Positions 8,255-15,469 of a stretch of 64,000 nucleotides of DNA are shown one piece after another (position 1 is the stretch's first letter; each line of letters begins with the position of its first letter). The DNA is from Winogradskyella sp. (GTDB lineage Bacteria > Bacteroidota > Bacteroidia > Flavobacteriales > Flavobacteriaceae), in the NCBI RefSeq assembly GCF_013213835.1, contig NZ_JABSSU010000003.1, positions 1-64,000 on the forward strand, read 5' to 3'. The notes beneath the pieces were generated by a model that saw only the letters and a program-made list of their open reading frames with translations, was not told where the DNA came from and did not search any database. Made by a program: the position numbers and the translations under genes.

Positions 8255-9802
8255 ATGATAAACATTCTTTGGGTAGACGATGAAATAGATTTATTAAAAC
8301 CGCACATCATTTTTTTAGAGAAAAAAGAATATCATGTTACAACGTGTCAAAGTGGTACTGAGGCTTTAGAAATTATTAATAACACTAACTTTGATATAGT
8401 ATTTTTAGATGAAAATATGCCTGGACTTACAGGTCTTGAAACCTTAAATGAAATAAAGGAGAAACGTGCTAATCTTCCTGTGGTAATGATTACCAAAAGT
8501 GAAGAAGAATATATAATGGAAGAAGCTATTGGTAGTAAGATAGCAGATTATCTCATTAAACCTGTAAACCCAAATCAGATATTATTAAGCTTGAAGAAAA
8601 ACCTTGATCATTCAAGATTAATTTCAGAAAAAACAACGTCTAACTATCAACAAGAATTTAGGAAAATCGCCATGGATTTATCTATGGTTAATTCTTATGA
8701 TGAATGGGTAGAACTGTATCAAAAACTAATTTATTGGGAATTACAGTTAGAAAATATTGAAGACATTGGAATGACAGATATCTTAGAATCGCAAAAGACA
8801 GAAGCAAATATTCAATTTGGTAAGTTTATAGAAAAAAATTACGAAGATTGGTTTCAGCCTAATACCGATTCACCAGTAATGTCACATACACTTTTTAAGG
8901 AAAAAGTAGTACCAGAATTGAGTGATCAACAACCGACAGTTTTAGTTGTAATCGACAATCTAAGATATGATCAATGGAAAGCCTTCGAACCAATTGTTAA
9001 CAATTATTATAAGAAGTCATCAGAAATATCATTCTACAGTATTTTACCAACAGCGACGCAATATGCCAGAAATGCTATATTCTCAGGTCTAATGCCTGCA
9101 GATATGGAGAGTCTTTTTCCTCAATATTGGAAAAACGATATAGATGAAGGAGGAAAGAACATGCATGAAGATGATTTTCTTAGAGAGCAACTTAAGCGTT
9201 TAGGATTGAATCATATTAACTACGAATATCATAAAATCACTAATTTAAAATCTGGAAAGAAACTCGTAGATAACTTCCGAGGACTCAAAAATAATGATCT
9301 AAGTGTTATCGTATATAATTTTGTAGATATGTTATCACATTCTAAGACAGAAATGGAAGTTGTAAAAGAATTAGCATCCAATAACAAAGCATATCGTTCA
9401 CTAACTGTAAGTTGGTTTAAGAACTCTCCTCTACTTGAAATGATTCAGCTTTCTCAACAGTTAGGCTTCAAACTTATTTTAACCACAGATCACGGTACCA
9501 TAAATGTAAAAGCGCCATCTAAGGTGATCGGAGATAGAGATACAAGCCTGAATTTGAGATATAAAACAGGCCGTAGTCTTACTTATCAAGATAAAGATGT
9601 GCTCGCCATAAAAAATCCTAAGTCCATACATCTACCGTCATTATCTATGAGCAGCTCGTTTATTTTTGCTAAAGGTGATATGTTTTTAGCCTATCCAAAC
9701 AACTTTAATCATTATGTAAGTTATTACAGAAACACCTATCAACATGGTGGAGTCTCACTTGAAGAAATGATAATACCGTTTGTTGTTTTAGATCCTAAAT
9801 AG
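8255..9802 (+). CDS. porX: PorX: response regulator with PglZ (alkaline phosphatase-like) domain
   Basis: This 515-residue protein combines a receiver domain (1-120; acidic pair Asp8-Asp9, phospho-acceptor Asp52 in FLDENMPG, Lys in DYLIKPVNP), a helical linker (about 125-205) and a PglZ/alkaline-phosphatase-type domain (about 215-515; VVIDNLRYDQW, ILPTATQYARNAIFSG, LILTTDHGT). This order is specific to PorX, which controls type IX secretion with PorY and SigP in Porphyromonas; its PglZ domain is a zinc phosphodiesterase on oligonucleotides. The window also encodes a type IX cargo (17289-21443), which fits. The partner kinase is not here. A terminator-like hairpin follows. Confidence 0.96.
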   Translation: MINILWVDDEIDLLKPHIIFLEKKEYHVTTCQSGTEALEIINNTNFDIVFLDENMPGLTGLETLNEIKEKRANLPVVMITKSEEEYIMEEAIGSKIADYLIKPVNPNQILLSLKKNLDHSRLISEKTTSNYQQEFRKIAMDLSMVNSYDEWVELYQKLIYWELQLENIEDIGMTDILESQKTEANIQFGKFIEKNYEDWFQPNTDSPVMSHTLFKEKVVPELSDQQPTVLVVIDNLRYDQWKAFEPIVNNYYKKSSEISFYSILPTATQYARNAIFSGLMPADMESLFPQYWKNDIDEGGKNMHEDDFLREQLKRLGLNHINYEYHKITNLKSGKKLVDNFRGLKNNDLSVIVYNFVDMLSHSKTEMEVVKELASNNKAYRSLTVSWFKNSPLLEMIQLSQQLGFKLILTTDHGTINVKAPSKVIGDRDTSLNLRYKTGRSLTYQDKDVLAIKNPKSIHLPSLSMSSSFIFAKGDMFLAYPNNFNHYVSYYRNTYQHGGVSLEEMIIPFVVLDPK

Positions 9803-9851
9803 TATAAAAAAGGGTTAACATTTGATAATCTTGAAATTGACAAACATCTTT

Positions 9852-9887
9852 AAAGTGTATTAAAAAACCGACGAAATGCACTTTTTT
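9852..9887 (+). terminator. Probable terminator after porX
   Basis: AAAGTGTAT (9852-9860) pairs with ATGCACTTT (9876-9884), with one G-U pair and a 15-base loop, followed by T residues to 9887. The loop is long, so the call is tentative. Confidence 0.5.
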
Positions 9888-9944
9888 CTAGGTTTTATCA
9901 TTTTTTATTTATAATATTGTTCTTCCAAATTATAATAATGACCC

Positions 9945-10409
9945 TTGCAAAACCTAAAATTCACATATCATTTAGATGAAATACATGAAGTAGCAAAGAA
10001 GGTCTTGAAAAATTTCACTTCAAAGACCATATTATTTCATGGTGATATTGGTGCTGGTAAAACCACATTTATCAATGCATTATTAGATGTTATGGGAAGT
10101 ACTGATAGCGCTACAAGTCCTACATTTTCAATTGTAAATGAGTATGAAGTTTTGAATGACAAAGTATATCACTTTGATTTTTATAGAATTGAATCAATTG
10201 AAGAGGCTTATAATTTTGGAATTGAAGAATACTTAAATTCAAGTCAATGGATATTTGCAGAATGGCCAGAAAATGTTGAAGAACTTTTACCTGCCGATGC
10301 TCAATCAATTGAAATTAAAGTTATTGAAGAAAATAAAAGATCCCTCAAATTAACCATAGATCAAGAACGTTTAACCCTTAATACAGCCGAAACAGAAGTA
10401 AATTTATAG
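9945..10409 (+). CDS. tsaE: tRNA threonylcarbamoyladenosine biosynthesis ATPase TsaE
   Basis: TsaE is the ATPase that helps TsaB-TsaD-TsaC make t6A at position 37 of ANN-decoding tRNAs. The 154-residue protein shows Walker A GDIGAGKTTF, the following SATSPTFSIVNEY, YHFDFYRIE and the tryptophan motif IFAEWPENVEELLP, all typical. The start must be TTG at 9945: an in-frame stop lies at 9939-9941, and no ATG precedes the conserved first strand. The ATG at 9938 is out of frame. It lies between porX and the small peptide gene and seems to be a single gene. Confidence 0.95.
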   Translation: MQNLKFTYHLDEIHEVAKKVLKNFTSKTILFHGDIGAGKTTFINALLDVMGSTDSATSPTFSIVNEYEVLNDKVYHFDFYRIESIEEAYNFGIEEYLNSSQWIFAEWPENVEELLPADAQSIEIKVIEENKRSLKLTIDQERLTLNTAETEVNL

Positions 10410-10449
10410 ACAAATTTTCAAATAACATCTCTACGAGTAGATAGATGTG

Positions 10450-10466
10450 TTACGGGAAAACCGTAA
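10450..10466. promoter_or_regulatory. 17-bp inverted repeat, candidate operator
   Basis: TTACGG (10450-10455), spacer GAAAA, CCGTAA (10461-10466) is a perfect 6-bp inverted repeat 63 bases upstream of the -7 box of the small peptide gene. No T-run follows, so it does not look like a terminator. It could be a regulator site; the binding protein is unknown. Confidence 0.4.
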
Positions 10467-10529
10467 TTAAAATCTACAGTTTCATCGGATTTTAACAATT
10501 GTTGATTTCTAACCTATTATCTAACAAGA

Positions 10530-10537
10530 TAACTTTG
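10530..10537 (+). promoter_or_regulatory. Candidate -7 promoter element for the small exported peptide gene
   Basis: TAACTTTG matches TAnnTTTG. TTGTTG lies at 10499-10504, a little farther than the usual -33 spacing. The expected transcript start near 10544 gives a leader of about 27 bases before the ATG at 10571. Confidence 0.55.
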
Positions 10538-10570
10538 TGTTATAATTAATTAATTTAAATCCCTTGAATT

Positions 10571-10714
10571 ATGAAAACTAAAAAATTAGTATTAGCAATT
10601 GCTATTTTCGGTGGAATGTTATTTACTGCACAGGCAACAAATATCATTGACTTAGATGGACAAAGTAAAGCACAAGTTGACAAAAGAAAACTCAAAGTTC
10701 CAACTTGGGGATAA
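10571..10714 (+). CDS. Small exported peptide, 47 residues, unknown function
   Basis: ATG at 10571 opens 47 codons ending with TAA at 10712-10714. The N-terminus is a textbook signal peptide: MKTKK, a hydrophobic core (LVLAIAIFGGMLF) and a TAQA cut site near residue 22. The predicted mature peptide is about 25 residues, acidic first (IIDLDGQ), then basic (VDKRKLKVPTWG). A -7 box sits at the right distance, and an inverted repeat lies farther upstream. The 3' third overlaps the next gene in another frame by 59 bases. Flavobacterial genomes often carry short genes with similar leaders, but I cannot assign a role. It could be a processed peptide, a leader peptide coupling translation of the next gene, or both. 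Confidence 0.6.
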   Translation: MKTKKLVLAIAIFGGMLFTAQATNIIDLDGQSKAQVDKRKLKVPTWG

Positions 10715-11210
10715 GAAGTTTTACAACAAAAGAATTTTAATGGGGAGTTTAGTGGCTACAATGGTAGCCGCTACTCCTTTTTTGTTTTATCTATATGAAT
10801 ATGTACCAGATGAACAAGAATGGAACACAATCTTCGGTACATATAAAAGTGAGGGATATGGAAGTGCCAATGTTGCATTTTGGGTCCTATCCATGAAAAT
10901 CATTCCCTTATTACTATCTTTAATTTGGTTTTTTACATGTAAGCATTGGTGGTATCATGTTTTAATCATACCAATTACAATGTTTTCTTTTCAATGCATT
11001 GGAGCCATAAACGATGATATTGTATTTATGGATGAATTTCAAATCATTTATCTATTACCAATCATGGCAATAGTATTTCCTTCAATATATCTTATTAGAG
11101 CGCGAATGTTTAATAAGATCAATGACCATGACAAAACCATGGAAGAATTAGAAGAAGAATTTATGATTAAACCTAAAACTGTTTGGGGAAAAGTAAAACA
11201 ATACTTCTAA
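10656..11210 (+). CDS. Conserved membrane protein, unknown function
   Basis: The frame from ATG at 10656 codes for 184 residues. Four hydrophobic segments are seen, at about 27-48, 74-93, 98-117 and 128-147, with a cytoplasmic acidic and basic tail (MEELEEEFMIKP). The region FQLGDKKFYNKRIL before the first helix looks like real protein, so a start at 10656 (or TTG 10677) is preferred to ATG 10740. The first 59 bases overlap the preceding small peptide gene in another frame, suggesting translational coupling. No known domain is recognised. The next gene, ald, is 75 bases downstream. Confidence 0.68.
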   Translation: MDKVKHKLTKENSKFQLGDKKFYNKRILMGSLVATMVAATPFLFYLYEYVPDEQEWNTIFGTYKSEGYGSANVAFWVLSMKIIPLLLSLIWFFTCKHWWYHVLIIPITMFSFQCIGAINDDIVFMDEFQIIYLLPIMAIVFPSIYLIRARMFNKINDHDKTMEELEEEFMIKPKTVWGKVKQYF

Positions 11211-11285
11211 TAAATTTGATCTAGAATAGAATAAACTGTGAAAGTGTTTTGCTATCTTGCAGATGACTTAATATTATCTAGCTAA

Positions 11286-12485
11286 ATGAGTAAGCCGTTA
11301 TCACCATTTACAAAAGCTCAATTATTACCACAAGAAGAGACACTTGAGATTCTTAGACAAAAAGGAGAACTTTTTATAGGTATTCCTAAAGAAACACATT
11401 TTCAAGAAAGAAGAGTTTGTTTAACTCCGGATGCGGTTTCTGCACTTACTGCTAACGGACACCGTGTACTTCTAGAATCTGGTGCTGGTGATGGTGCAAA
11501 TTTTAAGGATAAAGATTATAGTGAAGCTGGTGCAGAGGTCACAAAAGATACTGCTAAAGTATACTCATGCCCTATTATATTAAAAGTTGAACCTCCATCA
11601 TTAGATGAAATTGCACTTATAAATCCGCAAACCATATTAATCTCTGCCTTGCAGATAAAAACTCAGAGTAAAGATTATTTTGAAGCATTAGCTAAGAAAA
11701 GAGTTACTGCTTTAGCTTTTGAATACATTAAAGACGATGATGGTGCTTATCCAGCTGTGCGATCTTTGAGTGAAATAGCAGGGACTGCTTCTATTTTAAT
11801 TGCCTCAGAGATACTATCTAATGTCAATGGCGGTAATGGACTTATGATGGGAAATATCAATGGTGTTCCACCTACTGAAGTAGTTATATTAGGCGCAGGA
11901 ACTGTAGGTGAATTTGCTGCGAGATCAGCTATCGGTTTAGGTGCTAACGTAAAAATGTTTGATAGTTCTATCACGAAATTAAGATGTGTTCAAAATAATC
12001 TTGGTAGAAATATTTACACCTCCACGATGCAACCAAAAAGTTTATTGAAATCTTTGAAAAGATGTGATGTCGCAATTGGTGCTGTAAGAGGAAGTAATCG
12101 TTCACCAATCGTTGTTACAGAAGCTATGGTAGATCACATGAAACCTGGATCTGTAGTTATTGATGTAAGCATTGATATGGGTGGATGTTTTGAGACGAGT
12201 GAGGTTACCACACACGACCACCCAACATTTGAATATAATGGCGTTACCCATTATTGTGTTCCAAACATTCCTGCAAGATACTCTAGAACTGCCTCGGTAT
12301 CAATAAGTAATATATTCACACCATACTTGTTAGAAATTGGTGAACATGGTGGATTAGAAAACGCTTTAAGATTTGATAGAGGTCTGAAAAATGGTTTGTA
12401 TTTTTACCATGGTATATTAACAAATAAGTCTGTATCAGAATGGTTTGGCTTAGATTATAATGATGCCAATTTATTAATTTTCTAA
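11286..12485 (+). CDS. ald: Alanine dehydrogenase
   Basis: This 399-residue enzyme oxidises L-alanine to pyruvate and ammonia with NAD. The N-terminal catalytic domain has FIGIPKETHFQERRVCLTP with conserved Lys and Arg, and the nucleotide domain shows VVILGAGTVGEFAARSA. The substrate loop region VIDVSIDMGGCFETS and HYCVPNIPARYSRTAS follow, as in the AlaDH/PNT family. It has an N-terminal extension of about 28 residues compared with classic Ald, as usual in Bacteroidota. The small membrane protein gene starts 7 bases after its stop, so they form an operon. Confidence 0.95.
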   Translation: MSKPLSPFTKAQLLPQEETLEILRQKGELFIGIPKETHFQERRVCLTPDAVSALTANGHRVLLESGAGDGANFKDKDYSEAGAEVTKDTAKVYSCPIILKVEPPSLDEIALINPQTILISALQIKTQSKDYFEALAKKRVTALAFEYIKDDDGAYPAVRSLSEIAGTASILIASEILSNVNGGNGLMMGNINGVPPTEVVILGAGTVGEFAARSAIGLGANVKMFDSSITKLRCVQNNLGRNIYTSTMQPKSLLKSLKRCDVAIGAVRGSNRSPIVVTEAMVDHMKPGSVVIDVSIDMGGCFETSEVTTHDHPTFEYNGVTHYCVPNIPARYSRTASVSISNIFTPYLLEIGEHGGLENALRFDRGLKNGLYFYHGILTNKSVSEWFGLDYNDANLLIF

Positions 12486-12492
12486 AGCTACA

Positions 12493-12870
12493 ATGAAATT
12501 TACTCAACGTCTTGCCTATTATTTAGGCGGTTTTTCAATTGGACTTATAATTCTAATGTTTTTTCTTAATGGAAAAGAAGCGTCATGTGACTACAGTCCG
12601 AATGCCCGAACCACCAAAAACATTTCCTCAAAACCAATTTTATATACTGATAAGACTTCAAAATTTGTTGACGAAAATGATTTAGATTCAGTCGCTATAG
12701 TTAATTTAATTAAATATGGAAATGTAGATTTTTCAAGAAGTAATACTAATTTAGATTCCTGTAAAATTTATGTTGTAGAAAATAGCTATAAATCTCAGAA
12801 TCTTGAACTTAAACTAAGAAATTGTGATTCTACTGCGACACTTATAGACATAAAACATACGTTCAACTGA
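12493..12870 (+). CDS. Small membrane-anchored protein, possibly DUF4258
   Basis: The 125-residue product has one N-terminal membrane helix (LAYYLGGFSIGLIILMFFL) and a soluble part with CDYSPNARTTKN and a C-terminal strand region ending YKSQNLELKLRNCDS. This fits the DUF4258-like small proteins found next to ald in Flavobacteriaceae; that memory-based assignment is moderate. Three cysteines in the soluble part may matter if it faces the periplasm. It is probably co-transcribed with ald. Function is unknown. Confidence 0.6.
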   Translation: MKFTQRLAYYLGGFSIGLIILMFFLNGKEASCDYSPNARTTKNISSKPILYTDKTSKFVDENDLDSVAIVNLIKYGNVDFSRSNTNLDSCKIYVVENSYKSQNLELKLRNCDSTATLIDIKHTFN

Positions 12871-12881
12871 TTTTATAAAAT

Positions 12882-12936
12882 AATAGCTTTTAAAATTTAG
12901 TAGTGTCAATCTAAATTCACATATTTGAAAGCTATT
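12882..12936. promoter_or_regulatory. Nested inverted repeat before the polysaccharide locus
   Basis: AATAGCTTT (12882-12890) pairs with AAAGCTATT (12928-12936), and inside it AATTTAG (12894-12900) pairs with CTAAATT (12911-12917). The structure ends 17 bases before the first polysaccharide gene. It may end ald transcription or act in the leader of the locus. There is no long T-run. Confidence 0.4.
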
Positions 12937-12953
12937 TAATTAATGCTATTAAC

Positions 12954-13979
12954 ATGAAAATATTAGTAACTGGTGCAGCTGGTTTTATCGGATTTTTCAC
13001 TTCAAAAGTACTTATTCAAAAAGGACATACTGTCGTAGGACTAGATAATATTAATGATTACTATGATGTCAATCTGAAATATTCAAGATTAAATGAACTA
13101 GGAATAAACAGAAATGATGCTGAAGTATTCAATGCTAAGTGTCAAAGCACAGATACTGGATTTTCGTTCATAAGACTGAATCTTGAAGACCGAGAAAATT
13201 TACCAAAGCTTTTTGAACAGGAAACATTTGATGTGGTATGTAATTTAGCAGCACAAGCAGGAGTTAGATATAGCTTAGAAAATCCTGAAACTTATGTAGA
13301 TGCTAATCTAGTTGGTTTTCTTAATATTTTAGAATGCTGTCGACATAATAAAATTAAACACTTAGTATATGCAAGTAGCTCGAGTGTTTATGGTTTAAAT
13401 AAAAAGATTCCGTTCTCTACAGATGATAATGTAGATCACCCAATCAGTCTTTATGCTGCTACAAAAAAGAGTAATGAATTAATGGCGCATACTTATAGTC
13501 ACTTATTTAATATTCCAACAACTGGCTTAAGATTCTTTACGGTTTATGGACCATGGGGAAGACCAGATATGGCAATGTTTCTGTTTACAGACGCCATTGT
13601 AAATGACAGACCAATAAAAGTATTTAATCATGGTAAGATGGAGCGTGATTTTACTTATGTAGATGATATTGTAGAAGGTGTGGTGAGAATTTGTGAGGAA
13701 GACTCAGAAGTTCGCTTAACAAATAAAAAATTATATAAAGTTTATAATATAGGAAATAACAATTCTGTTAAGTTATTAGATTTTATTAAAGAAATAGAAT
13801 TAAATCTTGGTAAGGAAGCTGAGAAAAATATGATGGATATTCAACCAGGTGATGTTGAAAAGACATGGGCTGATGTCGACGAGCTTATTAAAGATTATAA
13901 TTACAGACCAAACACGTCAATTCAAAAAGGTGTAAAGTCATTTATAGATTGGTTTAAAGATTATTATTCTACCAATTAA
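12954..13979 (+). CDS. NAD-dependent epimerase, probable UDP-glucuronate 4-epimerase
   Basis: The 341-residue short-chain dehydrogenase-type epimerase has the NAD motif GAAGFIGFF at the N-terminus, the YAATKKSNE catalytic Tyr-Lys, and SSSSVYG. The features NINDYYDVNLKYSRL and RFFTVYGPWGRPDMA are typical of the CapI/LpsL group, which converts UDP-glucuronate to UDP-galacturonate. The adjacent UDP-glucose dehydrogenase would supply its substrate, which supports this over a UDP-glucose epimerase. It is the first gene of the 34-kb polysaccharide locus. Confidence 0.9.
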   Translation: MKILVTGAAGFIGFFTSKVLIQKGHTVVGLDNINDYYDVNLKYSRLNELGINRNDAEVFNAKCQSTDTGFSFIRLNLEDRENLPKLFEQETFDVVCNLAAQAGVRYSLENPETYVDANLVGFLNILECCRHNKIKHLVYASSSSVYGLNKKIPFSTDDNVDHPISLYAATKKSNELMAHTYSHLFNIPTTGLRFFTVYGPWGRPDMAMFLFTDAIVNDRPIKVFNHGKMERDFTYVDDIVEGVVRICEEDSEVRLTNKKLYKVYNIGNNNSVKLLDFIKEIELNLGKEAEKNMMDIQPGDVEKTWADVDELIKDYNYRPNTSIQKGVKSFIDWFKDYYSTN

Positions 13980-14055
13980 TAATTTTATCTTTACACAACT
14001 AGGAAAATTCAAAAACTTAAATTATAAAATAATCCAAGTCCCTAATTTTTAGATT

Positions 14056-15435
14056 ATGAAGATTACAAAAATATGCTGTATAGGTGCAGGTTACGTTGGT
14101 GGTCCAACTATGGCAGTTATAGCTAAAAAGAATCCAAACATACAAGTAACTATTGTAGACATTAATGCTGAGCGCATTGCGGCATGGAACAATGAAGATG
14201 TTTCTCAACTACCAATCTATGAGCCAGGTTTAGCTGAGATTGTAAAAGAAACGAGAGGAAAGAATTTACATTTCTCTACTGAAATAGATAAGTCTATTGA
14301 TGAATCAGAAATGATTTTTATCTCTGTAAATACACCTACTAAAACCTATGGAAAAGGAAAAGGTATGGCTGCGGATTTAAAATATGTTGAATTGTGTGCC
14401 AGAAATATCGCAGAAGTCGCTACAACAGATAAAATTGTTGTTGAAAAATCAACGTTGCCTGTAAGAACTGCTCAAGCAATTAAAAGTATTTTAAATAATA
14501 CTGGCAATGATGTTAAGTTTGATATATTATCTAACCCAGAATTTTTGGCAGAAGGTACCGCTATAGAAGATCTATTAAGTCCAGATAGAGTTTTAATTGG
14601 TGGCGAGTCTGAGGAAGCTATTGAATCTTTAGCTAAAGTTTATGGTGCTTGGGTTGATGATGAAAGAATATTAAGAACTAATGTTTGGTCATCAGAGCTC
14701 TCTAAACTCACGGCTAACGCCTTTTTAGCACAAAGAATTTCTTCAATAAATGCAATCTCTGAATTATGTGAAAAAACAGAAGCTGATGTTAATGAGGTAG
14801 CTCGAGCTATTGGTATGGACTCAAGAATTGGACCGAAATTCTTAAGTGCTTCTATTGGATTTGGTGGTTCTTGTTTCCAAAAAGACATCTTGAATTTAGT
14901 TTACATAGCTAGATCTTACGGTTTGACTGAGGTTGCTGAATATTGGGAGCAAGTTATTACACTTAATGATCATCAAAAACGAAGATTTTCAGATAATTTA
15001 ATCAGCACATTATATAATACTGTTTCTGGTAAAAAGATCGCTATGCTTGGCTGGGCGTTTAAAAAAGACACAAATGACACTAGAGAATCAGCTGCAATCT
15101 ACGTCGCAGACCATTTATTAAGTGAACAAGCTCAAATCGCTGTTTATGACCCTAAAGTGTCTGAGCAAAGAATTCAAGCAGATTTAAATTACCTTAATAC
15201 ACGTTCTGAAGAGGAAAACCAAGAACTTGTAGATACGTTTAATAATCCTTATGAGGCGGTAAAAGATGCTCACGCAATCGCGATTATGACAGAATGGGAT
15301 GAGTTTAAGACTTATGATTGGAAAAAAATCTACGATTCAATGAAAAAGCCAGCGTTCATTTTTGACGGTAGAAACATATTGAATGAAGAAGAGACTACTA
15401 AATTAGGTTTTGAGTATTCAGGTATTGGCAAATAA
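14056..15435 (+). CDS. ugd: UDP-glucose 6-dehydrogenase
   Basis: This 459-residue enzyme oxidises UDP-glucose to UDP-glucuronate with two NAD. The N-terminal Rossmann motif is GAGYVGGPTMAVIA, the substrate region includes SVNTPTKTYGKGKGMAADLKY, and the catalytic cysteine is in GFGGSCFQKDILNL. AMLGWAFKKDTNDTRESAAI marks the C-terminal domain. Its length and KGKGMAADLKY place it in the longer, eukaryote-like UGDH group. It lies between the epimerase and the first AsnB-like gene. The three together could make UDP-uronate and then amidate it. Confidence 0.95.
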   Translation: MKITKICCIGAGYVGGPTMAVIAKKNPNIQVTIVDINAERIAAWNNEDVSQLPIYEPGLAEIVKETRGKNLHFSTEIDKSIDESEMIFISVNTPTKTYGKGKGMAADLKYVELCARNIAEVATTDKIVVEKSTLPVRTAQAIKSILNNTGNDVKFDILSNPEFLAEGTAIEDLLSPDRVLIGGESEEAIESLAKVYGAWVDDERILRTNVWSSELSKLTANAFLAQRISSINAISELCEKTEADVNEVARAIGMDSRIGPKFLSASIGFGGSCFQKDILNLVYIARSYGLTEVAEYWEQVITLNDHQKRRFSDNLISTLYNTVSGKKIAMLGWAFKKDTNDTRESAAIYVADHLLSEQAQIAVYDPKVSEQRIQADLNYLNTRSEEENQELVDTFNNPYEAVKDAHAIAIMTEWDEFKTYDWKKIYDSMKKPAFIFDGRNILNEEETTKLGFEYSGIGK

Positions 15436-15469
15436 AATAACTTTTATCGCTTACATTAAATAAGAGCCA

